Source of the DNA: Haemonchus contortus
Lineage: Eukaryota; Nematoda; Chromadorea; Rhabditida; Trichostrongylidae
Assembly (NCBI GenBank): GCA_000469685.2
Contig: LS997567.1
Location: forward strand, 37,387,505 to 37,451,504
Direction: 5' to 3'
DNA: 64,000 bases
This document shows, one piece after another, positions 12,701 to 22,678 of the stretch. The first letter of the stretch is position 1; each line of letters opens with the position of its first letter. Made by a program: the position numbers and the translations under genes. Under the pieces are notes generated by a model that worked only from the letters and a program-made list of their open reading frames with translations, was not told the origin of the DNA and did not search any database.

Positions 12701-15700
12701 GAAGATTACCAGACTGAGAAAATGACGAGCAACTACAAGAAGAAATGACTTGGCTCCAAGTCTTAACGAAGCAATTACTGCGTATTAAGGGGCAGTGAAG
12801 AGGATCAAATATAGCTCGTCATCAAATATTAGGTCGTGAAGAAAGTTCTTGCGTTTTTTGACGCCCAATTTTCAAATGCTCGCCGCGGTGCTATTTGCTA
12901 TTAAATTTTTTGCAAGTTTTATACCATTCTAAAGCGCATTTCTTGCTCTATCCAAATATGTAACCGGTTTTGCCCTGAAGTGATTCCTGGAGTTTTTTAG
13001 AGGGTCGAAATCAGCATGGAAAAACGACAGATCCGCACGATTTTTCTTTCAAAATTCAAATTGGGCAGGAGAGCGACGGAAACGGCCCGGGATATCAACG
13101 ATGCCCTTAGTCTAGGTACGACGAAAAAACATACAGCACAGTGGTGGTTTGAAAAATCCCGTACCGGCGATGAGAGCTTGGGAGATGATGAGCGTAGTGG
13201 GCGGCCATCGGCCGTTAACAACGAACAATTGAGAGCGTTAGTGGAAGAGAATCCACGTACAACGCTGAGGGATATCGACTCGAGATTGAATGTTTCTAGC
13301 AGGACGGTTGGCACCCACATTCAGGAGATCCGGAAGTCGAAGAAGCTTGATAAGTGGGTGCCGCATGAGTTGACCCAGCACCAGAGGGACATTCGCTTCG
13401 AGCTCGCCTCCGCCTTGCTTCTGCGCAACAGGAACGATCCATTTTTAGACCGTATTGTGACGTGTGATGAGAAGTGGATTCTGTGCAACAACTGTGACGA
13501 ACAGGCCAGTGGCTGGACGAGGATCAAGCCCCACAACATTTTCTCAAGCCGAGGCAGCATGGAAAGAAGGTCATGGTGCTGGTTTGGTGGTCTGCTGCCG
13601 AGCTGATCCACCACAACTCCATGGATCCGGATCAGCCGAGAAGTATTGTCAAGAAATTGACGAAAGGCATCGAAAACTCAAGCTCATGAGCCCGGCACCG
13701 GTGAATATCAAGGGGCCAATACTACTCTACGACAACGCTCAGCCCCACGTCGCACAACTTAACCTGAAAAAATTGATGGAGCTAAGCTATGAAACTCTCC
13801 CGCATCCACCATATTCCCCAGACCTTGCCCTCACAGAATACCATTTCCTTAAACATCTCGACGGCTTTCTCAAGGAGAAATGCTTCAAAACCCAACATGA
13901 TGCTGCCGCGGCATTCGACGATTTCATCGCCTCTAGATCTCCGGACTTTTATGCGAATGGGATAGGCTAATTTATTCCTCGTCAGCAAAAGTGTGTCGAT
14001 AGTAATGGTTGTTATTTCGATTGATGAAGTTTTGTTTAAGCCGAGATATGTACATTTAAATTTTGAGGCGCAAAAACGCAAGAACTTTCTTCACGACCTA
14101 ATAACTTCGTTAGACATGTTTACCTGTATATCTAGTATCTTGGGCAAGATGGTTATTTCGCTACTTTATTTCTTTGCTCAGAAAATCCGACATGCTACAG
14201 GCAGACGAAGATGAAGGGTGGTACGGCACCCGAACCAGATAGAATTGAACAAGAATGTACGAAGGGCCTTCTACTAGTTCCCGTTGAAACCTAGGTTTGG
14301 CTCATTACGCGGTATCTGACGGAGACCGAAGTGCTCACTTCATTGAGAGCTAGCAAAACTGTGTTGCTGTATAAAAAGGGAAATTAGGATGGCATTGGCA
14401 ACTATGACACAATCTGCCTGCTGTCTGCAATCTATATCTTTTACACGAGTCGTCCTCAACCGGATTGGCAGATTACTATTGGGTTGTAACATAAGTTCGT
14501 AGAGTTTCGCGTTAGAGTTATTTTGCAACGATTTGTTTTGTTTTTCAGCAAAGTGTATACATTCATTCGAAAGAGCTTTTTCTCCTCTACAAAACTGTTT
14601 TATCTGTTTTTTTGGTGAGTTTAATTGTTCGTCTTTTTTCTGGCTCAGAAATGGAATATCTAGGAGGAAAAAATCAGCATTTTCGACATCTGCTTTTCTT
14701 GCCGAAACAGCTCGGGAGATATGCAGTGTGTACAGGGAAGGTGTCTTACATAGGTGTGTCTACTGCACAAAAATGGTTCGCAAAGCTTGAAATAGGCGAC
14801 TTTGAACTTGAAGACACGCCTCGAAGCGCACGACCTGCAGAATTCGACCAAGAGCGTCTGAAGGCACTATTGAAAAAAAGATGGTCGCCAAACAATTTGT
14901 GTATTGGCTGATTATTATAATAACCTATTTATAAATTTATTATTGCAATTATTGCTTTTTGTTCAGAGAAATCTTTGTGAAAAACTCTACGAACTTATGT
15001 CACAACCTAATAGATAAAGGGCACTGATTTTATATACTCCTCACTGTTTTGAACCCCACGAAACGAGGATGACCGTGTGGCGTCCCGGCGTCATTCACTC
15101 CTGTGTGAATGACGATGCTCGGAATTTCGCTATACACGCAAGTGCAAGCGGGAGTTCGAAGTTGCGAGTTCCGTCAACGAATGAAGATCGGAGATGCCAA
15201 GTTATCGAAAATCAGGTGGGCCGGGCACGTCATGCGATACATATAGTGATGATCGTCGGGCCATGGCGGTTACTGCTGCGCCGTCCTTATCTATGCAGAG
15301 AAACGATAAAGGAAAATCTGGAAGAGAGAACAGCAGCAGGAACGGCCGAAGATTACCAGACTGAGAAAATGACGAGCAACTACAAGAAGAAATGACTTGG
15401 CTCCAAGTCTTAACGAAGCAATTACTGCGTATTAAGGGGCAGTGAAGAGGATCAAATATAGCTCGTCATCAAATAGCTTCGTTAGACATGTTTACCTGTA
15501 TATCTAGTATCTTGGGTGATCCTCTTTCGGAGGTAGGTCGCTACTTGCAGCTCCACTACAGAGGCTGCATAGGCTGCCTCTGTGGTGGGGCCTGTGGTTC
15601 TCCTACCAGCCTTTAGGTCCCTGATGGGCTGTCATAGACGTTCTATAGGTGCAGAGCAGGTGTTGCGCTAACAGGGGCTACGAGTACAAGGCTTTCAACC

Positions 15701-16976
15701 GCCCATGCGATCGCATCAGAGCATCTGCGACAAACTATGCAGTGACTTGTCACCATTTTGAAAACCACCTCGAATTGAGCTGAAAATCCCTATATTCCCC
15801 TCACCTGGAGTGCCAGGACTTCATCTCTAGAAGACGGTTTTAAAGAAGAAAGAGCATCACGGCTAAGGTGAGCGGTACGTAGACTCGAGATACTGTGCCA
15901 TGTGGGCTGATGAGTCGGGCCATTGTTACTATCGATAATGCCAAACTCACCATCACAGTGACTACATACTTGCATATGGCTCCACATAGCAGCCGCTTGA
16001 AGGCATGATGGTCGGGCTCTTCTCCGTTCCCATGGTTTTGGAGTCTGTAGAAAATTCAATCCTCGACCGTAAAATCGAGTGCATTAATAAATCCCACATA
16101 AAGCTGCTCAACGATATCGGGGACCTTATAATCAAAGTACATTTCTACACCAAAAAAAACTGAAAAGCTCTTACCGCAAATTGTGTATGAGCAATATCGA
16201 TCGATCGCGATAACGCTGGCCGTCTTCATGGTTTGCCTTGGCCATGCTCCGCCGCCCCCGCCCTTGAGCGACCGATATCGATTCGGTGCCGGGCGGTAGC
16301 GCGCCAATGCAGACTCTGAAGGCGGCTGTCGATCGATGCAGACCGCTTTCTGGCGGAAAGACCGCGCTACCGTTACTGCTCGCGTGAAGTATACATTCCT
16401 TCGAGGTACGTGGACGAACGTGCGTCCTAGGATACGCGCACGGCAAATCGCGCGGCGAAGGGGCCCAAATTCGGAGTAGAATAGATTAGAGGGATCATCT
16501 GACCCTACTAAACTACTCTACTTAGAGTTTGTGCCCCGAAAATTGGCGTCAGAGTCATACAAATCGTCACGACCTTCGCCGCGCAAGTTGCAGCGCGCGT
16601 CCTCGCGCGACGTGGTGCATGTCCCCCATTGCTTCAAAGTGGTAGTTCCTAGTATACATCTCACGACCATTTTTGAACTAAGAGGAACCAAATTATAAGA
16701 AGAAGGGCTGGTACCCCAGATGCGACTACGTTTTGTGGGATGTCTTCATAGATTTTGGTAGCCCTCACAGATGAGAAAGTTTTTCTTGTATCAGCTTTTG
16801 AGGTAGTCTTTATTACATCTTGTATATGCTTTCTTTAGGTAAACAAATGCTCAATCAACTTACCACACACGGTTCATGGAATAGAAGCGCATGAATCAGC
16901 ACACCGAGAGCCCTTGACACAGCTTGTTTTTCTCCCAAATCCTTGAGCTCCTCCGGCATCACCAACTCCTCTGTGT
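6770..16976 (-). CDS. Large unrecognised multi-exon gene with Cys-pair motifs (five exons seen, incomplete)
   Basis: Exons, 5' to 3' on the minus strand: 16976-16864, 16044-15805, 11773-11663, 10917-10700, 6997-6770, each with AG/GT borders. Phase closes for the first pair (0/0) and for the last three (1 nt, then 0). It does not close between 15805 and 11773, so at least one exon is missing or two genes are present. Residues include an alpha-helical start (LKDLGEKQAVSRALGVLIHA), CSHCDGEFG, CYVCSPW and an acidic tail (CMDENLDELFSDSETKSEDA) before TAA at 6770. The Cys pairs may bind zinc; this is inference. A 42-nt exon at 19286-19245 (acceptor aattccag, weaker donor gtgggt) fits the required phase upstream and contains an in-frame ATG. 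I do not recognise the family. Introns contain mariner, RTE and MITE copies. Confidence 0.5.
7915..8130. repeat. Foldback repeat, two ~73 bp arms around a ~65 bp loop
   Basis: The left arm (7915-7986, beginning attctggatggacgcggcaa) is the inverted, diverged copy of the right arm (8052-8130, ending ccgcatccatccagaat). Related single arms are seen near 16538-16600 and, more weakly, near 62165-62200. It lies inside the intron 6998-10699. Confidence 0.65.
8280..8640. repeat. Diverged interspersed repeat
   Basis: The segment with cacgataaaaatgttttccg resembles the reverse complement of 10558-10595 (gagatttttatcgtgaactg). I take the long minus-strand open frame across 8235-8642 as repeat-derived. 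The family is not named with confidence. Confidence 0.3.
8818..9100. mobile_element. Truncated second copy of the CAGTAGCGC MITE
   Basis: It starts CAGTAGCGCTCAAAAGTCT after TA and aligns along about 280 bp with 2182-2470, including the block gagcatgaactcaaaatcga. The right half and right inverted repeat are missing; similarity fades near 9100. Confidence 0.75.
9430..9610. repeat. Diverged copy of the hairpin repeat at 45273-45510
   Basis: It shares the start tccatattatactagcactgtatcagagacg, the central ggttggatgagatg block and the ccttccttagactcagttaag end with the 45.3 kb copy, where these are tccgtgttatattagcactgtatcggagacg, ggtgggtgaggtg and cctcctgaagctaagttaa. Confidence 0.5.
9900..10600. 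repeat. Patchwork of diverged interspersed repeats
   Basis: The part at about 10020-10170 resembles 590-770 (landmarks ggctggacgagaatgag and gtgggtcgtggtgcgaata). The part at 10484-10600 contains the tcgtgaactgtgctttcagg block also related to 8330-8390. No gene is supported. Confidence 0.35.
11780..12520. other. Intronic stretch without a supported feature
   Basis: Open frames at 11860-12102 and 12110-12292 have no matching splice borders. An exon of the 6.8-17 kb gene with phase 0 start and 1-nt carry at its end is expected between 11773 and 15805 but was not identified. Confidence 0.3.
12522..12765 (+). mobile_element. RTE-type non-LTR retrotransposon relic
   Basis: In slipping frames it reads IAEEYNRLVKSLLSF, then TGNRKLTSELAKLCRETIKE, then NLEERTAAG. 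This resembles the endonuclease-reverse transcriptase linker found in RTE elements of strongylid nematodes. Stops and frameshifts show it is dead. Its 3' part (from 12644) is the sequence into which the mariner at 12829 inserted. Confidence 0.6.
12829..14101 (+). mobile_element. Full-length mariner element resembling hookworm 'bandit', TIRs and TA duplication intact
   Basis: The inverted repeats begin TTAGGTCGTGAAGAAAGTTC and match for about 30 bp at both ends. TA target duplications flank it at 12827-12828 and 14102-14103. At 1273 bp it has the usual length of an autonomous mariner. It carries a transposase reading region at 13016-13970. From memory of the family, the length and ends are like bandit from Ancylostoma caninum; a sequence comparison would settle this. 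A paralogous unoccupied site lies at 15291-15516. Confidence 0.92.
13016..13970 (+). pseudogene. Mariner transposase, frameshifted, third catalytic residue changed
   Basis: The frame opens at ATG 13016 and covers the paired helix-turn-helix region, including HTAQWWFEKSRTGDESLGDD, then the RSGRPS linker and WVPHEL. The first catalytic Asp is in VTCDEKW. After about 13480 the reading frame shifts at least twice. The frame ending at 13970 carries the second Asp in LLYDNAQPHVAQ and the PHPPYSPDL block. At the third position of the D,D34D triad this copy has Glu (ALTEYHF where mariner usually has an Asp before YH). Frameshifts plus this substitution make it inactive, although its ends could still be moved by a transposase supplied elsewhere. 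Confidence 0.9.
14479..15010 (+). mobile_element. Internally deleted mariner (532 bp) of a second family, TIRs and TA duplication intact
   Basis: The left end is TTGGGTTGTAACATAAGTTC and the right end is the complement of TTAGGTTGTGACATAAGTTC. The inverted repeats match for about 28 bp with few differences. TA flanks it at 14477-14478 and 15011-15012. The ends differ from those of the 12829-14101 element, so it is a different mariner family. It is less than half of full length and lacks the catalytic domain. Confidence 0.88.
14640..14911 (+). pseudogene. Mariner transposase N-terminal (DNA-binding) fragment
   Basis: One frame reads STAQKWFAKLEIGDFELEDT followed by PRSARPAEFDQERLKALLKK, the second helix-turn-helix and linker of mariner transposases. 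The start of the first helix-turn-helix is split between two frames (CSVYREGV in the other). Sequence after 14880 jumps to C-terminal-like residues (KQFVYWL) next to the right TIR, so about 700 bp including the whole catalytic core is deleted. Confidence 0.8.
15180..15290 (+). mobile_element. RTE reverse transcriptase C-terminal relic
   Basis: One frame reads IGDAKLSKIRWAGHVMRY and, one frame over, SDDRRAMAVTAAP. This matches the conserved C-terminal end of RTE reverse transcriptases (SKIRWAGHVMR followed by a DDRW-like block). It is interrupted by stops. It abuts an upstream piece of the same class of element at 15291, suggesting two insertions or a rearrangement. Confidence 0.6.
15291..15516. 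repeat. Paralogue of the mariner flanks: unoccupied target site
   Basis: Positions 15291-15475 match 12644-12828, the left flank of the mariner, essentially base for base. Positions 15476-15516 match 14104-14144, the right flank, with one change at the first base. Here the two halves meet directly at a single TA (15474-15475). In the other copy that TA is duplicated and 1273 bp of mariner lies between. This confirms the element borders and target duplication. Confidence 0.9.
16174..16620. other. GC/CpG-rich intronic segment
   Basis: The stretch is unusually rich in CG dinucleotides compared with its neighbours. A donor-like gtaagag on the minus strand at 16173 follows open frames, but none is convincing. 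It may be repeat-derived: 16538-16600 resembles one arm of the 7.9-8.1 kb foldback. It could alternatively be a promoter-proximal exon. Confidence 0.3.
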
Positions 16977-17260
16977 CTGAAACATTTGAATTAGGGGATG
17001 CTCTGAAAAGCTCTTTCTACAGTCTGAATTTGATTCGAAATCGAACCTCTTGCTCAACTATTGTTTTCTTATCTCATATCCAACACCCTGTCTTCTTCAA
17101 AGCTCAAAATCAAAGCTCAAAAGTAAAAAAATACTCCGTCTTCTCTAAAGGTCATAATTGAAGAAAAGAGGAGATATCTAACGAAATCCACGAGTTTGAT
17201 AGTGAACATTCGCCGAATGCACGAGTTTCCACTACCTCTCACTTACCTCTCCTACACTTT

Positions 17261-17508
17261 CCTGGGAGACGGGCGTTAAGAACGATTTTGGGTAATCGAT
17301 TTGCCGCACGCGGCTGTCGCGGCCCACTCATTCGCCGTTATTACAGCTCTAGCGTTCTTCATACGGCTCAATCGATATGCGATCATTATTTTATGCATAA
17401 TTCTACTATTAGAACTTTTGTTCTTGTATTTCTTACCCACTGCTGCATCCTGCTACATTCCTTCGCGCACGACGCCCCTCTCACCGCGACGCGACCATTT
17501 CGTTCCTA
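17261..17508 (-). repeat. ~240 bp interspersed repeat, copy 1
   Basis: The reverse complement aligns along its length with 23517-23751 and 23816-24056. Shared landmarks are gcccgtctcccagg at one end, gccgcgtgcggc, gaatttcttac, and gcgacgcgaccatttcgttcc at the other. The plus-strand open frames across it are repeat-derived. Confidence 0.7.
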
Positions 17509-17509
17509 A

Positions 17510-19240
17510 CGCATCACACCCCACTTTCCTCCCATAACTATTTCTAGTACTCAAAACTTCCCATGAAGTTTCTAACACGTTTGTCGTACTTTTAATCTAA
17601 TCTATGATCATTAACTAGCCGCCAACCTGTTTACAGGGAGCCCCTACTAATATCTATCAGACGTCTGGCCGATCTAAAACTGCTGTAGATCTTGATATAT
17701 TTCTCCTCTTATAGAACCTGGTTATATTGTGAATAAGTACTATATTATAAGACCAGTACGAAATCAAACTCACCATCTATCACACGAATATCCATCGCGA
17801 AGGCCTTGTCTTGATAGTGCTTGTAGTATAACCACTCCTGTAAATAACTGCTTACAGAACACAGTTCACACTATGAATCTTTTTATTCCCGACGCTTCGC
17901 TTCTTTCGAAATCAACTCTTTGCCGCCATTTCCCACTCTCTGAACTAAATCTTTATCATTATCAATCCGATTCAAGAAGTTTCTGCAATGGGTATTCTAC
18001 GACTGAATAAGGCCCAGCGGCAGTGGAAGAAGTGCTAAACAGTTCTCCGAATGAGAAATGACGGCACGTCTCTATCGAAACCAATACATTGGTATCCACC
18101 TCTTTTGCAGCTTGAAGTGGCCAAATTACTCCTTTCATAATTGTGAAGTCCCTTTTTCTTTTTCGCTTTTTCGAAACGGCTCAATGCTTCACCAACTGAA
18201 AGGAGTAATTGAGCCATTTCAGTGGTAATGGTTTAATGGGACCAGCCTTTGCATAACGTATGCACCCTGGATTGGAAGGAATTTGTAGAAGAAAAAAATG
18301 GTTCAGGCGGAGTCACAGCGCGATCGTTTAGGATGTGTGAGCATGACGTGTAACGAGCTGACGCTAATCTGGTGCGCGTCAGTCAGACCACAAAGGTGGT
18401 CCTGTAGCGCGAGTACTGCTATGAGCGCATATCTACAACAACACAACTAGCTGACGCTTATTTCACGTAAGTCGGGGTGAAACTGCCTAAGAAGTGATTC
18501 CTGTCAATTCCTATAATCGTAACGAAGTAGGGCGAAGTTTCAAAGAGAAAATGAGGATAGTTTGCAGTATACACTACGAACTAAATGGAACTCCATTATT
18601 TTTCGAAAAGTAACAAGATTGCTCCAATAGAACTGTCTCGGGATTCGGTCTTAATTGGTCCCAGCTAAGTATGAGGCAAACTGTAACAAAATGAAGCTGA
18701 CCACCAGGAAATTCGAGAATTTCTGAATTCGCGCGCACCTTTGCGCTAAAATTGTGATAGGGGCGCGCTTATGTTGGTGGTCCGCACGTCGATGGGAGTG
18801 CTCGTTAGGTGCATAATTAACTCTTTTACATTACTAGAGAGCAACGAAGTAAAATCTTGCAATAAGTAGGGAACTATTCCAAAACGAGTTCATGTAATAG
18901 TTGATTAGACCTGTAGACTATGACGTTTATTTGCATTCACCGCAGTAGCAGAAAATTGCTGGCTTTGGAGATATTCCGCGGCACAACTGAACTTTTGTTT
19001 TCCAGATTTTTGAAGAATTATTGGTTTGATTACATCATTCCCAATACAGTTGCGGTCCGTAAAGCAACTGCACTCCCTTGTGATTCTCCCTGTAGGGCTT
19101 GGAAGAATCAATCATAACGTTCAAATAGAAGCACTTTCATGTTGCTGCTTCCTTCCGATGCTTGCAGTCTGATATGGAAAATCGCAACCCAACAATGCAG
19201 TGAACAGCTTGTCTAACACAAGTTACTGAAGGAAAGGAAC
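17510..19240. other. Intronic or intergenic stretch without a supported gene
   Basis: Several short frames (17729-18010, minus 18035-18217) have partly protein-like composition but no paired splice borders. Confidence 0.3.
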
Positions 19241-19895
19241 CCACCGTCTGCCGCCATTTTCAGCAACACTTTCGGTGGCAACCTCACTGGAATTGAAATC
19301 ATAAGTGGACTCTGCAGGTCTTAATATATACCACTAGTATCAATCTATTCCCATGTCGCCGTCGACTTCAGACTCTGGTTTATCCTGAGCACAGGGAGTT
19401 GAAATTCTGTCCCCAGGTATGCGGCGCTATGCATTATATCTACGGTCGGGCCTCGGCTCTACGAGACCTTTCGATTTGCATTTGTCAAACACGCCAGAAT
19501 GTAAAAACGACCTTTATCAAGATCCATCGGACACTCAAGTTAACTAATATCAGAGAGAAATGGCATAACAACAATCTACGTGGAGATGATGCCGAGAACA
19601 AAATGAAACAGCAGAGGTGGCAAAAATAACAGCGTTCGAAAACGTTGGTAACAAACGTGAGCAAAAATTTACGCAATAAAAAAGTCTAAAATGAAACTTA
19701 AAGGATGTAATTAGAGTAGTTCTGTAGGAATCACTCCTGAATCGGATCGGCGCGAACTCGAACTATATACTCTATTGAACAGCTGAACTAATCGATATCA
19801 CGTGGAACTCTTTTGGAAACCTATACCTTCTAAAATCACTGGTCCTTTGCAGTCCTTTCATGCACCGCTTTCTTCAAATTTACCATTCAAACTAC

Positions 19896-21462
19896 CTGAA
19901 AAGTTCGATCCATCATCAGAGTAACCATAACTTTAAGTGCTTTAGAATGTTCTCTATATAGGATTTCACAACGGACACGACCGCGGTACTGCAACTTGCC
20001 AAAATCGTCAGAACTCGATTAAGGAGGCAATAAAAGTGATCCTTAAATAACACAGCTTCAAAAGAAAGCATAATTCAAGATTCAATCAAACTTGTGATGG
20101 CTTGTGCTCATAACTCACCTCAAAGGACGATATAACGAGCGATTAAACCATCGGAGGTTGTACATCCAGACTTTGCGTTGACACCTTTCGACGTCCGGCG
20201 CCCGCTGGTCACGCCTCCTTCGTCGCAGTCGACTCACTTCAGGACATCTACGCAGTGTGAGAATGGAACCATCGTGTTATACATCCTTCGACCTCTTGAA
20301 GTCAAACACAGGCGTAAACCCACTGCAGTTATGACGATGGATGAATAAAGATGAATAATTTTTTCGTGTCATGTTGTACGAATGACGAGCACAGCATGGC
20401 GTCCATAATAATCAACCTGAAATATCAAGTTTCAATCTGTTGGTGGTTCAAACTAACTCTCTCATGGAAATATCATGACGACTCATTCAGCGGTTTCGAA
20501 ATGATGCTGCAAAAGTTCTCGCGAAATAGTCGATTTCCATGGTTCGCATTCGTGCAAAACCGATTGTACGCGGTGGCCGGGTATCGACTGACGTCGACTG
20601 CAGACCGGTAGGAATTAGATTGCGAAAATATGCAGGACCTCTTCTTTTCCCTCAGGTCATTCAGCTTTCGCAACATCGTCCGGCACGCATCAGTAAACAT
20701 CAAATAGGAGGATAATTCCATGGTGAACGTGTTCTCTTAATAAAATCGAGTAAAACTATCGAAATAAAATGCATTTTATGATGCCTGAAATGAATGAAGT
20801 AATGACACAAAGTTCGGAAGATATAATATATTGAAGGTCCTCTTGATGGATAAATTTTGTAATCTGCTCGGTACTCACTTACTACCCTTCGCTCTTATAG
20901 ACATTTGTTATTTGTTGTTTGTTTGTTATGACTACTCTGTTAGTACTTCGTTACACAACATGCAATCTTCTTTTTCCCCTCATCCAACATAATAACTTAA
21001 GATCAGTTTTGATTTGGTGAACCAAGTGTTATTGCCTCCTTTGAGAACGCTAGCCACCGCGGAAACTTTTTCCCATTACTTTCACTTACTTACATTACTT
21101 TAGTTTCGAATATATGAGCATGGTTTACTATCATGATCTATCAGGATGTTTGCAAAGTAAAGCGATTGAAGCGCTACTACAATTAGAATAGGTGGCGAAA
21201 GGGTATAGCGCATGCGCAGCCGGGGATGAGAAATAACGGCTTGTGCTGAACGAGTCCAGGACAACGTAATCAAGCGTTGAGCCACTTGTAGGCGACAAAT
21301 TAAACTCACCTTATATTCAGGAACGACCTTCTTGATGAAACAGAACGAAAATGTGTGCAGGCAAGTTGAATGGATATTTATGTCATCGCCTGGGACTGAC
21401 GACCATTCAGAACCACCGACTCTTGGTTGGCTTACTATACATATGACATGGCTGACGGCCAC
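19896..21462 (-). CDS. Two exons of an unrecognised gene, one resembling a C2-domain beta sandwich
   Basis: Exon 21462-21310 (51 codons, acceptor ttgtttcag, donor gtgagt) reads VAVSHVICIVSQPRVGGSEW and ends FIKKVVPEYK; only this frame is open. Exon 19994-19896 (or starting 19988 with acceptor agttgcag; donor gtagtt) reads YRGRVRCEILYREHSKALKV and ends MVTLMMDRTFQ. Both begin and end in phase 0 and so join. The second exon has the pattern of the first strands of a C2 domain (G-x-hydrophobic alternation, then a strand of alternating hydrophobics), but this is pattern similarity only. It may belong to the same transcription unit as exons at 19286 and below. Confidence 0.45.
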
Positions 21463-21731
21463 CTGAAACAAATCGCGTTTGATGAACAGTTAATGGCGAA
21501 GCATGTCCACTCACAATTCATGAACTGTGATTGAAATGAGACAGTAAAGGGGTGCCATATATGTGTCTACATACTACATCAAGGAAGGAGGCCAGAAGCG
21601 TAAATTTAATACGACGCATTTCTGCAGAAACTCGCAATTTTCTGCCTTCTTGGCATGGATCTAGAAGGTCTCTACATTAAAAGTCTCCACTAGTAATTTA
21701 AATAGTTGTTTAGTCGTTTCGACAGGCATGA

Positions 21732-22305
21732 AGTCGGAATGGGGTGAAAAGGTAGTTGGGGGGGGGGGGGGGGGTGCCCGGCACTTTAGTGCTCTGCGTC
21801 TCTTCAATTCTTACCACATCTAATCACCTCATCCATCCCGGAGCTCCGCCCCTTCTAAAAATTGGGGAAGGAGCTCCGGGGTGGGTGAATCAATTGGATA
21901 TTCAATTCTTACCCCTCCCAGCTTTTTCAACTTCAGATAATCAACTCTCTCACCCCGGAGCTCCTCCCCTAACTTTTAGAAGAGGAGGAATCCATCTCTG
22001 CGATCTCAATGGCTACTTTCAGAGTTCGACGACCGTCCGTCCGTCGGACCGTCCGACGCGTGCGTGCTGCGACGGCGGCGCCTGACCGTTGTTGACAACA
22101 CTAGATCACGTGCCAGCGCCGTCAACACTACTCTAGCGACCGCCGTCGCAGCATGCACGCGTCCGTCGGAAGGACGGACGGACGGACGGACGGACGGTCG
22201 TCGAAGTCTGAAAGTAGCCTATGCCCTCTGCCGCCGGTGTCAGAGACGCAGAGCACAAAAGGGCGCTGGCACCCCAACTACATTTTCACCCGGAATGGAA
22301 TCGAC
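21732..22305. repeat. Long foldback element with nested hairpin and (GGAC)n tract
   Basis: Outer arms: 21732-21806 pairs with about 22240-22305 (gtgctctgcgtctct against agagacgcagagcac; the ggggtgaaaaggtagttggg side against ccccaactacattttcaccc). Inner arms: 22010-22098 pairs with 22121-22226 (gctactttcagagttcgacg against cgtcgaagtctgaaagtagc). The centre is near 22110. The left arm is interrupted at about 21807-22009 by a second hairpin-prone sequence containing ggagctccggggtgggtgaa. The right inner arm holds six GGAC units; the outer left arm holds 17 consecutive G at 21758-21774. No coding capacity. Confidence 0.75.
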
Positions 22306-22475
22306 GTCAATCTGCACCTGCGCGTTGAATTAGTCCTGAGTGGTTGGAAGTGGAGAAGTACAGCGCAGCCTGTAGGTGGACGCCATTAATTTCGATGCTT
22401 CTACGACTTTTAACAAATTCGCTTTTAACAAACACAATATGTTAAGGGCAAAGATTAAACTCAAGCGATACTCAC

Positions 22476-22678
22476 GATATCTGGGACCTAAACTTCAGAG
22501 AAAACTTATTAGGCTTATCAAGTGCCAATGGTTCGTCTGTTAAGCTACTTCCACAGCCTATACAATTTTCTTCATAGTGTATACAGAGCTTCGTCAACGA
22601 ACGGATCATGGACGCAGTTGCTAAGTCCAAGGGTTCGAAGAACAGGTGCCAGGACGGGTATGCGATATTGTGGTAGCC
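22476..22678 (-). CDS. Possible internal exon with a CIGCG motif
   Basis: Bounded by acceptor cctgattcag and strong donor gtgagt. Only one of the three frames is open (67 codons plus 2 nt). It contains PSWHLFFEPLDLATASMIRS and ENCIGCGSSLTDEPL. The phase does not fit the exon at 21462 directly, so another exon would be needed between them. No family is recognised. Confidence 0.35.

Noticed and set aside
13321..13614. Minus-strand 97-codon frame over the mariner
   Set aside because: Shadow of the transposase coding region on the other strand.
16174..16446. Arg-rich minus-strand frames in the CpG-rich segment
   Set aside because: Open in several frames because of composition; no frame fits the flanking exons.
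20473..20721. Minus-strand 82-codon frame with protein-like residues (FTDACRTMLRKLNDLREKKR)
   Set aside because: No acceptor or donor fits the neighbouring exons; could be a decayed element, not reported as a gene.
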